Positions 1 to 6,596 of a DNA stretch of 18,577 nt are shown here, piece after piece (position 1 is the first letter of the stretch; every line of letters begins with the position of its first letter). The DNA is from Peptococcaceae bacterium UBA3937 (lineage in GTDB: Bacteria > Bacillota > Peptococcia > DRI-13 > DTU073). Both the position numbers and the translations under genes were made by a program. A model generated the notes under the pieces. It made no database searches. It was given only the letters and a program-made list of their open reading frames with translations, and was not told where the DNA came from. Location of the stretch: contig DGEB01000021.1 in NCBI GenBank assembly GCA_002385735.1, positions 1-18,577 of the forward strand, read 5' to 3'.

Positions 1-110
1 AGCATATTCTTTACCTGCACTTTCACGGAAGATTGTGTTTTTTTGCCGGAAGCCTCCTTTGAGGCGGCCAATGCTGCACTAGGACACAAAAAAGCGATTA
101 TGGTACCTTC
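1..110 (-). pseudogene. Start-less duplicate of a signal-peptide end, runs off the window
   Basis: Directly after the thioesterase stop codon (115-117) a frame opens at 110 and stays open to the window edge, 36 codons. Its early part reads IIAFLCPSAALAASKEAS, nearly the same as LIAFLCPSAALATS at the end of the signal peptide of the gene at 768-2096. DNA similarity spans about 40 bases (positions 58-98 versus 1995-2050) and stops a few bases from the thioesterase stop. A TAA lies immediately before the frame. There is no ATG, GTG or TTG that would restore the basic N-terminal part of the signal peptide. An AGAAGG-like site sits just ahead of an ATA codon, which I do not consider a convincing start. 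The downstream residues (Lys/Ser/Val-rich) are not recognised. Most likely the 5' end of a secreted-protein paralog lost by recombination, or a decayed copy; the rest lies outside the window. Confidence 0.55.
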
Positions 111-114
111 TTAT

Positions 115-558
115 CTATTTAATGGCTTCTTTCTTCTTATAACCCAAACCGGTAAACCTGGCAATGAGCGCCTTATGCTCATCAAAAACATCCACATTAT
201 ACGTAACCAGCCGATTCTGCACCGATACCTCGGTAGCCTCCGCAATCAGCTTTTTCCCTTGAGCCACCTGAAAATAGGTAATACTGCCATTGACCGCCAC
301 AACCACCTGACCATAGGCATTGGAGGCCGCGGCAAAAGTATAATCGGCTAAAGTAAAAACGGCACCACCCTGCACGATTTTAAGCGCGTTTAAGTGCTGC
401 TCGGTTATTTCCATTTCCGAAACAGCGTAGCCGGGGCGCACTTCCAGTAATTTTATCCCAATCGAAGTGGCAAATTGATCTTTTGCAAAATACTCTCTAA
501 CATCGTCCATGTTTACAGCCTGGAGTATCTTTCCATCCGGATCAAGCTTTTTGTTCAT
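115..558 (-). CDS. PaaI-like hotdog-fold thioesterase
   Basis: A 147-residue protein of the PaaI/YdiI-type hotdog thioesterase family, whose members hydrolyse acyl-CoA or aryl-CoA thioesters in the cytoplasm; the substrate cannot be read here. The central part has the family pattern: a segment ending LNALKIVQGGAVFTLADYTFA (residues about 57-77), where the hotdog helix carries the G-G-x-x-x-x-L-A-D core, then AAASNAYG and a beta-strand region with VNGSITYFQVA. Length is typical. The ATG at 558 follows a GAGGAAAG Shine-Dalgarno sequence. A terminator separates it from the Lys-rich gene upstream, so it probably has its own promoter (595-623). Directly downstream is the orphan signal-peptide fragment at 1-110. 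Family assignment is good; specific function is unknown. Confidence 0.8.
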   Translation of the reverse strand: MNKKLDPDGKILQAVNMDDVREYFAKDQFATSIGIKLLEVRPGYAVSEMEITEQHLNALKIVQGGAVFTLADYTFAAASNAYGQVVVAVNGSITYFQVAQGKKLIAEATEVSVQNRLVTYNVDVFDEHKALIARFTGLGYKKKEAIK

Positions 559-594
559 CTTTCCTCAGGGCCCCTCTCATTACTATACTACATT

Positions 595-623
595 CATATA
601 TTGCCATTCTAACATTTTCACAA
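595..623 (-). promoter_or_regulatory. Possible promoter of the thioesterase gene
   Basis: On the minus strand TTGTGA (618-623) and TATATG (595-600) are separated by 17 bases, upstream of the thioesterase ATG at 558. A better -10 (TATAGT, 582-587) lies closer but lacks a well-spaced -35. The sequence is AT-rich, so chance matches are likely. Confidence 0.35.
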
Positions 624-675
624 TCACTACTCAACACGATTTAACTATGACCGCGACCCTAAACTTTGGGGCCAT

Positions 676-710
676 AAAAAACAACAACTCTCGTTTTACA
701 CGAGAGTTGT
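676..710 (-). terminator. Intrinsic terminator after the Lys/Asp-rich gene
   Basis: A perfect 10-bp stem (701-710 with 684-693, ACAACTCTCG/CGAGAGTTGT) with a 7-base loop is followed on the minus strand by TGTTTTTT. It lies 58 bases past the stop codon of the gene ending at 768 and closes that single-gene transcript. Confidence 0.88.
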
Positions 711-767
711 CGCTATTTAAAGCTACTTTTCAAAACTAATTGTTTCTCCCTCTTATTGGGAAAACTG

Positions 768-2096
768 CTATGCTTCGCATAATTTTAGGAGCAGATTTAA
801 TTTGTAATCCTTATCTTTTTTATCCTTTTTGTCCATGTGTTTGATTAATCTGATGAGCTTTTTGCACTCATTGTCTTTGCAGCAATTTTTGCAATCGTCT
901 TTGCAAAACTTATTAACTAATTTGATAAGCCTTTGGCAACTCTTACAATCGCATCCATCCTTTATGCAATCCTTGATTTTACAATCATTTTCCCTGCATT
1001 CTTTATCTTTGCAATACTTGTTTTTAATTAATTTGATGAGCCTACAAACCCTTTTACAATCCTTGTCTTTGTAATCCACGAATTTGAACCAGTCTTTTTT
1101 CTTATCGATTAAATTAATGAACTTAAATATGTCTTTGCAGTCCTTGTCGTCTTTTTGGGGCTTCTTCACTTTCTTGATTTTATCCTTATCATCCTTTTTG
1201 TCTTTTTTCAGTTTCTTCAGTATATCTTTAATCTTATTGCCTTTATAATCCTTATCCTTTTTATTCTTATCATCTTTCTTAGCTTTATCGTCTTTCTTAG
1301 CTTTATCGTCTTTCTTGTCTTTATTTATCTTGTCATTATTATCTTTACGATCGTTGTTCTTTTTATCCTTATCATCCTTTTTGTCTTTCTTCAACTTTTC
1401 TAGTATATTTTGAAAATTGTTTTTGTAGTCGTTCTTGCCCTTATCATTCTTCTTATCTTTACCAATTTGGTTGTCCTTATTTACTTTACCCCTATCATCT
1501 TTGCGATCGTTGTTCTTTTTATCCTTGTCGTCTTTTTTGCCCTTATTTATTATATCTTTTATATTTTTGATGCCCTTGTTTATTATATCTTTATTATTAT
1601 TTTTGTTTCTATCGTTTTTGTTTTCTTTGTTCGGTTTGTTTTTGTCACCAATATTTATTTTACCCTTATCTTCTTTGCCTTTATCCTTTTTGTCTTTAGC
1701 GTCTTTGTTCGTATCTTTCCGATCCCTGTTATTAAAGTTCCAATCGAAGTTGTTATTATTATTGTCTTTTTTGTCCCTATCGTTATTACCAGGATTTATT
1801 CTACCTTTACTGTCTTTGCCGTTCCTATCATTGTTTTTATCACCCTTGTTGTCATTGACCGGTTTATACCTGTCATTTTTCGATTCTTTACTGTCTTTGT
1901 CTCGTACCCCCTTGCCTAGTAAGTAAAAATCATAATTCGAATTACCGGACTTATCCCGTTCTTGCCCATTCATGTAAGACCGAGGGTTGTTTGTGTCATA
2001 ATCTACCCTTGACGTTGCCAACGCTGCACTCGGACACAAAAAAGCAATCAAAGTCAGCATGGCAAAAATCTTTTTGCCCTTTAAGAACACTTTCAT
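768..2096 (-). CDS. Secreted Lys/Asp/Asn-rich repeat protein with Cys-rich C-terminus, unrecognised
   Basis: No known family recognised. The 442-residue product (from ATG 2096) has a signal peptide: basic n-region MKVFLKGKKIF, hydrophobic core, likely cleavage after PSAALA (residue 27). A short mixed region follows, then about 250 residues almost entirely K, D and N with G and R, presumably disordered. It contains a six-residue tandem repeat (KKDDKA) and longer duplicated blocks (ILxKLKKDKKDDKDK; NNDRKD). The last 123 residues hold 16 Cys. Five of them (362, 367, 372, 377, 382) are exactly five residues apart, and two C-x10-C modules carry RLIKLIKNKY and QRLIKLVNKF. An upstream ATG (2105) abuts GGGGGG, but that G-run is nine bases from ATG 2096, which I prefer. 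Promoter at 2133-2161 and terminator at 676-710 make it monocistronic. C24 of the longer form is not in a lipobox, so a lipoprotein is unlikely. Metal binding, disulfide cross-linking or surface binding are guesses. Confidence 0.82.
   Translation of the reverse strand: MKVFLKGKKIFAMLTLIAFLCPSAALATSRVDYDTNNPRSYMNGQERDKSGNSNYDFYLLGKGVRDKDSKESKNDRYKPVNDNKGDKNNDRNGKDSKGRINPGNNDRDKKDNNNNNFDWNFNNRDRKDTNKDAKDKKDKGKEDKGKINIGDKNKPNKENKNDRNKNNNKDIINKGIKNIKDIINKGKKDDKDKKNNDRKDDRGKVNKDNQIGKDKKNDKGKNDYKNNFQNILEKLKKDKKDDKDKKNNDRKDNNDKINKDKKDDKAKKDDKAKKDDKNKKDKDYKGNKIKDILKKLKKDKKDDKDKIKKVKKPQKDDKDCKDIFKFINLIDKKKDWFKFVDYKDKDCKRVCRLIKLIKNKYCKDKECRENDCKIKDCIKDGCDCKSCQRLIKLVNKFCKDDCKNCCKDNECKKLIRLIKHMDKKDKKDKDYKLNLLLKLCEA
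1278..1313 (-). repeat. 18-bp coding tandem repeat (KKDDKA)
   Basis: Two exact adjacent copies of an 18-base unit (1278-1295 and 1296-1313), with a partial third on each side. They encode the hexapeptide KKDDKA in the linker of the secreted Lys-rich protein. Confidence 0.85.
1341..1526 (-). repeat. 156-bp-spaced internal duplication in the Lys/Asp-rich gene
   Basis: A 30-base block at 1341-1370 recurs at 1497-1526 with a single mismatch (A/G), 156 bases (52 codons) apart. It encodes the KDKKNNDRKD segment. The flanks keep weaker similarity, so the linker probably grew by unequal duplication. Confidence 0.75.
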
Positions 2097-2132
2097 GACT
2101 CGCATCCCCCCACGCTTATTTTATATACCTAT

Positions 2133-2161
2133 ATTATATATTATTATGTTTTCAGAATCAA
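2133..2161 (-). promoter_or_regulatory. SigA-type promoter of the Lys/Asp-rich gene
   Basis: On the minus strand TTGATT (2156-2161), a 17-base spacer and a perfect TATAAT (2133-2138). The predicted start near 2126 gives a leader of about 30 bases to the preferred ATG at 2096. The region is AT-rich, which lowers certainty, but both hexamers and the spacing fit. Confidence 0.65.
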
Positions 2162-2468
2162 TTATTATTTTATTATATTTTCCGATAGTTCTCGGTATGT
2201 ATAAATATATTTACACCTATTATACTTAAAAAACAATTACCCCTTCGCTTAGAAAACAGTGTTTTTCGCTATTATCAAACCCTCGCTGATTACCTGCGGG
2301 GCGATTATCAAGAAATAAAATCATGTCTCCAAGGGCATTTTCTACTAAGACCATATATAAATTTTTTATCCCCCTTTTTCGCTGAAGCACATATCTTCTT
2401 GAAGAAAATCCTCCCTTCAGGGTGCTTTTTCTCCAATTTTCCCAACGCTCGTTAAAAAAATGCGAGTT
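2162..2468. other. Gene-poor AT-rich spacer
   Basis: About 300 bases between the promoter of the Lys-rich gene and the end of the transporter gene. I see no reading frame with a ribosome binding site. It holds an 11-base palindrome TTCTTGAAGAA (2396-2406) and, near 2400-2435, a weak imperfect hairpin with A/T-rich arms that might be a degenerate terminator for the transporter operon. There is no clear RNA gene. Confidence 0.5.
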
Positions 2469-3512
2469 CTAAATCAAACGCACATAAAATAGTTTGACCA
2501 GCACTTTCAACATCGCCGCAAGGGGTACGGCCAGCAAAAGCCCGGCCAAGCCCCCTAAGCGACCACCCGCCAATAAAGCAAATATGATCACCAGCGGATG
2601 CAAGCCCACGGAATGACCCAGAATCCGTGGGGAAAGAATGTTCCCTTCCAGCAACTGAATCAGAAGGAGCAAACCCAGCACGTACAGAGCCAACCACTTG
2701 GATTTGACCAAGGCTAACAGCAAAGCCGGAACCGCTGAAAGAAGCGCTCCGAAGTACGGAATGATATTGGTAATACCCACCAGAATACCGATTAATACCG
2801 GGAAATCCATGCCGATCAAGTATAACCCCAATGTGGTCAATACTCCCACAATAACCATCAGGAGCACACTGCCTTTAAGAAAATTGCGCCACACCTGATG
2901 GATTTCCTTCCCCAGCAGCGCCAGATCGTCCCGGTAGCGCACCGGCGCTGCTGCCAGGATATATTTTCCCAACTGTTTAAATTCCAGCAAAAAGTAGTAA
3001 CTAACAATCGGCGCAAGAAGAATATCGAAACTATGTTCAACGATGTTGAGCAAAGCCCGCACAAAGCCATGCACAAAGCCTAAAGAAAGCTGCTCAATCC
3101 GCCCCACCGTATCTTTAGCCAACTGCTTGAGCCCTGCGGGCAAAGGAAAACGGCTAAACCCATCCTGCATTGACCCGATGGTCTCCTGAATCGATTGGGC
3201 ATAACCGGGAATTACCTCCACCAGCCTGTTCAGATCCCTGATTAAAGGCGGGATGGCATAGAAAATTAACAAGGCCAGGGCACCCAAAAAAAAAGCATAG
3301 GTCAACAGGATCGCTGCTGAGCGGCCAATACCCTTGCTTTCAAGCTGATCAACTACGGGAGCCAGCGCATAGGCCAACAGAAAACCCAGTCCAAAAGGCA
3401 ACAGGATTGCTCTCAGAAGAAACAATAACCATAAAAGCAAAAAAAGTCCCACGAGAACCAGGATGGGACGTTTCATGCGTACCAGTTTTTTGAGCATTCC
3501 GCTTCGCACCAC
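2469..3512 (-). CDS. AI-2E family (PerM/YtvI-like) membrane permease
   Basis: A 347-residue polytopic protein of the AI-2E transporter family, a name covering permeases with varied or unknown substrates, including autoinducer-2 exporters and ion/H+ antiporters. It shows two N-terminal membrane helices (about 15-50), one near 55-80, a long amphipathic section (80-150), then helices to the C-terminus. The family signatures NIIPYFGALLSAVPA (about 246-260) and SPRILGHSVGLHPLVIIFALLAGG near 295-318 are present. The frame opens with GTG at 3512, directly after the TAG of the zinc-ribbon gene and six bases after GGTGGAG, a coupled start. ATG 3497 is an alternative. It is the last gene of the mnmA-PRC-barrel-zinc ribbon-permease run; in many clostridia this pair precedes alaS, which is not here. 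Substrate unknown. Confidence 0.85.
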   Translation of the reverse strand: MVRSGMLKKLVRMKRPILVLVGLFLLLWLLFLLRAILLPFGLGFLLAYALAPVVDQLESKGIGRSAAILLTYAFFLGALALLIFYAIPPLIRDLNRLVEVIPGYAQSIQETIGSMQDGFSRFPLPAGLKQLAKDTVGRIEQLSLGFVHGFVRALLNIVEHSFDILLAPIVSYYFLLEFKQLGKYILAAAPVRYRDDLALLGKEIHQVWRNFLKGSVLLMVIVGVLTTLGLYLIGMDFPVLIGILVGITNIIPYFGALLSAVPALLLALVKSKWLALYVLGLLLLIQLLEGNILSPRILGHSVGLHPLVIIFALLAGGRLGGLAGLLLAVPLAAMLKVLVKLFYVRLI

Positions 3513-3665
3513 CTAATACTCCACCAGGCTGCCATCCTCCTCCACCATATACAGCTTTGCTTGGTTATTCCCGTAATACTGGTATTCCACGAAACAGTCC
3601 CAGCAATAATACTGATCCGCACCGACCTTCCCCACCGCTCTGCTGCCACAAGCAGGACACTTCAT
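3513..3665 (-). CDS. 50-residue zinc-ribbon protein
   Basis: A small gene translating from ATG 3665 to TAG 3513 as MKCPACGSRAVGKV...YYCWDCFVEY...VEY. Cys3-x2-Cys6 and Cys21-x2-Cys24 form a zinc-ribbon knuckle pair, followed by two short strand-like segments (YQYYGNNQAKLYMV) and an acidic end. It begins four bases after the stop of the PRC-barrel gene, and the permease GTG follows its stop with no gap, so all three are probably co-translated. A GGGTG-like ribosome site sits about eight bases before the ATG. The function is unknown: it could bind nucleic acid or act as a small metal-dependent adaptor for its neighbours. Conserved layout and clean ends make it a real gene. Confidence 0.78.
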   Translation of the reverse strand: MKCPACGSRAVGKVGADQYYCWDCFVEYQYYGNNQAKLYMVEEDGSLVEY

Positions 3666-3669
3666 CTTT

Positions 3670-4131
3670 TCACACCCTTTCATCGACAATCACGGTGTCC
3701 TTGCCCCAAGTTAAGACATTGGCCACCGGAATGACCTTTCTACCCCAGATTAGGTCCTTAAAATAGCCATCCGATACTTCATAGCCGAGAATATGTCCTT
3801 TGGTTTCCTCAAAGAGAATATCGGAAAGCACTCCCAGCACTTCCCCCGTGCTCGTCATCACAGCAGAACCATTTAATCCGCCTTCTGCCGACCATGCGGA
3901 CGGTGCGTCAAGAATTACCTGCTCCGACCCGGCTTTCACCAATACGGCATCTTTCCCGATGCGGCTGATCGCCTCCCGCGACAAATAATGAACCTTTTGA
4001 TCCGGCGATACCATATACAGTCCTTCCAGAACTTCATGCTCAGCGATTTTAAAACCGGTGACATAACCAAGCTGCTGCCCGCTGATTACGTCAATCACCG
4101 GTAAGTTTTTGATTTCACGACCTTTCCTCAT
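3670..4131 (-). CDS. PRC-barrel domain protein (two barrels)
   Basis: A 153-residue cytoplasmic protein with two PRC-barrel-like halves. The first (residues 5-75) contains KNLPVIDVISGQQLGYVTGF; the second (85-150) contains GSAVMTSTGEVLGVLSDILF and GHILGYEVSDGYFKDLI. PRC barrels are beta-barrel adaptor modules, found in RimM (ribosome maturation), photosynthetic reaction centre H subunits and sporulation-type YlmC/YmxH proteins; the two-barrel Gram-positive type has no settled function. It lies 72 bases after mnmA and four bases before the zinc-ribbon gene. The ATG at 4131 has AAGG only two bases upstream and GAAAGGG further away, so initiation is poorly explained, but no better start is visible in frame. 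Confidence 0.82.
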   Translation of the reverse strand: MRKGREIKNLPVIDVISGQQLGYVTGFKIAEHEVLEGLYMVSPDQKVHYLSREAISRIGKDAVLVKAGSEQVILDAPSAWSAEGGLNGSAVMTSTGEVLGVLSDILFEETKGHILGYEVSDGYFKDLIWGRKVIPVANVLTWGKDTVIVDERV

Positions 4132-4203
4132 AACCTTATTATGACCCTTTCCCGATTAATCATACCTGAAACCCACCCATGACCATCCTCTAAAAAGACC
4201 ATC

Positions 4204-5331
4204 TCAACTGTTCAGGAGGACCTCATCAATGGTGCTGCCACCAACGACCACATCCCCCTGGTAATAAACCACCGCCTGTCCCGGTGTAGCCGCCCGCTGC
4301 GGTTTTTCAAAGATCACATTCACCCTTCCTTCCCCGGCCGGCAAAATCCGGGCCGGAGCCGCCGGTGCCGTATACCGGATCTTGGCCTGGACCTCCAGCG
4401 CTTCCGTTAAGGCCGGAATGGCAATAAAATTGTTGTCCCTGGCGTAGAGCTCCTGGTGAAATACCTCTTCTTCCAGACCCACAATCACCCTGTTGCGCTC
4501 CGGGTCAAGGGCGACCACATACACTGGATAACCCAAGGCCAGCCCTAATCCTTTCCGCTGGCCTACCGTGTAAAAGGGCAAGCCGCGGTGCCGCCCGAGT
4601 ACCTCGCCCTGCAGGTTAACAAAATCCCCCGGCGGGAATTCGACGGCCCCCACCCTTTCCAGCAAAAACTTTTTATAATCATGATCCGGTATAAAGCAGA
4701 TTTCCTGACTTTCTGCTTTGTCAGCTACTTTTAAGCCTAATTGGGCCGCTTTTTCCCTGATTTGGTCCTTAGTGTACTCCCCCAAAGGGAAAAGGGTATG
4801 GGCCAACTGCTCCTGGGTCAGATTATACAAGACATAGGACTGGTCTTTGCGTTCATCTTTTCCTTTCAAAAGCAAATAGCGCTGCACCTCCGCGCTGTAT
4901 ACCACCCGCGCATAGTGTCCCGTGGCCAGGTAATCCGCCTCCAGGGCTTTCGCCCGTTCCAATAAGGCTGCAAACTTAATCTGCCGGTTGCAAGCGATAC
5001 AAGGGTTCGGGGTTCTCCCCCGCAGGTACTCGGCAGTGAAATAATCGATTACTTTTTCCTCAAAGATATCCCGGAAGTTGACCACATAAAAAGGGATCCC
5101 CAAACCCTCCGCGACACCCCGGGCATCCTGAATCGTATCTAAGGAACAACAGCCTCCCGGCGTGGGCTCCTGGGCTTGCGGCCAAATCTGCATCGTTATG
5201 CCGATAACTTCATATCCCTTTTCCACAAGCAACGCCGCCGCCACCGAGCTGTCTACCCCGCCGCTCATGGCCACAACTACTCTTTTTTTATGTCCTGTCC
5301 TATTCTTCTCCACGCAATTCTTCTCCACCAT
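4204..5331 (-). CDS. mnmA: tRNA 2-thiouridylase MnmA
   Basis: MnmA (TrmU) makes the 2-thio group of uridine 34 in tRNA Lys, Glu and Gln, using ATP and persulfide sulfur handed on from a cysteine desulfurase. The 375-residue product has the PP-loop SGGVDSS (23-29), the catalytic Cys111 in TPNPCIACN, the second catalytic Cys212 in SQEICFIPD, the tRNA-binding segment ATGHYAR, and C-terminal barrel motifs FYTVGQRKGLG and ATPGQAVVYY. ATG 5331 has only a weak ribosome site. A 12-base direct repeat (5302-5313 and 5317-5328) gives VEKNCVEKN and puts a GTG at 5313 nine bases after GGAG, so the true start may be GTG 5313 (369 residues). It follows nifS, its likely sulfur donor, by about 70 bases. Confidence 0.96.
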   Translation of the reverse strand: MVEKNCVEKNRTGHKKRVVVAMSGGVDSSVAAALLVEKGYEVIGITMQIWPQAQEPTPGGCCSLDTIQDARGVAEGLGIPFYVVNFRDIFEEKVIDYFTAEYLRGRTPNPCIACNRQIKFAALLERAKALEADYLATGHYARVVYSAEVQRYLLLKGKDERKDQSYVLYNLTQEQLAHTLFPLGEYTKDQIREKAAQLGLKVADKAESQEICFIPDHDYKKFLLERVGAVEFPPGDFVNLQGEVLGRHRGLPFYTVGQRKGLGLALGYPVYVVALDPERNRVIVGLEEEVFHQELYARDNNFIAIPALTEALEVQAKIRYTAPAAPARILPAGEGRVNVIFEKPQRAATPGQAVVYYQGDVVVGGSTIDEVLLNS

Positions 5332-5402
5332 CTTCCGCTCACTTTCTTTTCCTTAGTTCCTTTTGCGTTCACACTCTAACTCTTCCTACTCTGCCTTTTC
5401 TC

Positions 5403-6551
5403 TTACTCTGCCTTTCTCCGTAACCGTTCCACTATTTGCGGCAATTCTTCCAAAACATAATCAATCTGTTCCTCGGTATTCTCCCGACCTAAGGTCATGC
5501 GTACGGAACTCAAGGCTTCCTCCCTGGTTAGGCCCATTGCCGTCAGCACGTGGGAAGGATTCACCGAACCCGCCGAACAGGCGGAGCCACTGGAAACACA
5601 TATCCCTTTCAAATCCATGGCCTGCAGCAAAGCTTCCCCTTCCACCCCGTCAAAGCGCAGATTGGCGTTTGTCGGCACGCGCTTTACCGTGGGCCCGTTT
5701 AAGGCGGTTCCCTCCACCTTCTCCAGAATGCCGTTAATCAGCCGGTTGCGCAAAGCGGCCAGCCTGGGCATCTCCGTTTTCAACTCCTGACCGGCTAATT
5801 CCGCCGCCAGACCCAGCCCCGCAATCCCCGCTACATTTTCGGTGCCGGGCCGAAAAGCCCTTTCCTGCCCGCCGCCCCACACTAAGGGGGCCAATTTCAC
5901 CCTTTTGCGCAGGTAGAGAAAGCCAGTCCCTTTCGGGCCATAGATTTTGTGTCCCGAACCGGTAAGGGCATCCGCCCGGAGGGCTTCCACATCGACCGCT
6001 ACTTTGCCGATAGCTTGCACCGCATCGATATGAAAAAGCACGCCCCGCGCCCGAGCCAATTCCCCAATCTCCTCCACCGGCTCAATCGTGCCCACTTCGT
6101 TATTCACCTGCATGATGCTAATCAAAATGGTATCCGGCCGCAGCACTTTTTCCACCTCGGCCACACTTACCGTCCCATCCTCGTCCACCGGCAGGATGGT
6201 CACGGCAAAGCCCTGCCGGGCCAGGTAGTGGCAGGTATCCAATACGGCCGGATGTTCCACCGCCGCAGTAATCAGGTGCCTTCCTTTACGGGCGTAAGCG
6301 CGGGCCATGCCCACAAGGGCCAGGTTATCGCCTTCCGTCCCGCCGCTGGTAAAAATGATTTCTTCCGGCGTGGCCTTTACTAAACCGGCCACCTGTTCCC
6401 GGGACCTTTCCACCGCCTTTTTGGCTTCCCGGCCATAAGAATACAGGGTAGAAGGATTCCCGAATTTCTCCGTCATGTATTCCATCACCAGTTGCGCCAC
6501 CTCGGTCCTGGTAGGCGTCGTAGCACTATGATCAAGATAAACTCGTGGCAA
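5403..6551 (-). CDS. nifS: Cysteine desulfurase (NifS/IscS type)
   Basis: A PLP-dependent enzyme that takes sulfur from L-cysteine as a persulfide for thiolation and Fe-S assembly; B. subtilis YrvO, in the same place, feeds MnmA. Counting from ATG 6560, the sequence shows VYLDHSATTP at the N-terminus, the aldimine-stacking His103 (AVEHPAV), the PLP lysine 205 in SGHKIYGPKG, and the mobile-loop catalytic Cys328 in SSGSACSAGSVNPSHVL. The loop and SHVL context fit the group with a long active loop. ATG 6560 directly abuts AAAGGAG, too close for initiation; TTG 6551 lies nine bases after that site and gives MPRVYLDHSATTP, the usual family start, so I chose it (382 residues). It sits between rarA and mnmA; the CymR/IscR-type regulator usually next to it is absent. 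Confidence 0.95.
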   Translation of the reverse strand: MPRVYLDHSATTPTRTEVAQLVMEYMTEKFGNPSTLYSYGREAKKAVERSREQVAGLVKATPEEIIFTSGGTEGDNLALVGMARAYARKGRHLITAAVEHPAVLDTCHYLARQGFAVTILPVDEDGTVSVAEVEKVLRPDTILISIMQVNNEVGTIEPVEEIGELARARGVLFHIDAVQAIGKVAVDVEALRADALTGSGHKIYGPKGTGFLYLRKRVKLAPLVWGGGQERAFRPGTENVAGIAGLGLAAELAGQELKTEMPRLAALRNRLINGILEKVEGTALNGPTVKRVPTNANLRFDGVEGEALLQAMDLKGICVSSGSACSAGSVNPSHVLTAMGLTREEALSSVRMTLGRENTEEQIDYVLEELPQIVERLRRKAE

Positions 6552-6596
6552 AAACCTCATCTCCTTTGGCAGTTGCTCTGCGTATTGATCACGTTA

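Noticed and set aside
1260..1530. Repeats as a possible CRISPR array
   Set aside because: The repeats are in frame, low in complexity, lack unique spacers of constant length and encode K/D peptides.
1155..1926. Long plus-strand frames rich in F, L, I and V opposite the Lys/Asp-rich gene, resembling membrane proteins
   Set aside because: They are the complement of K/D/N codons, lack ribosome sites, and the minus frame has a signal peptide, promoter, terminator and ordered Cys pattern.
2025..2040. Lipobox at the Cys in the signal peptide of the Lys-rich protein (AFLC)
   Set aside because: The residues before Cys do not fit L-[AS]-[GA]-C, and a normal ALA cleavage site follows.
2396..2406. Palindrome TTCTTGAAGAA in the spacer as an operator
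   Set aside because: Short, AT-rich and not placed at a recognisable promoter; likely chance.
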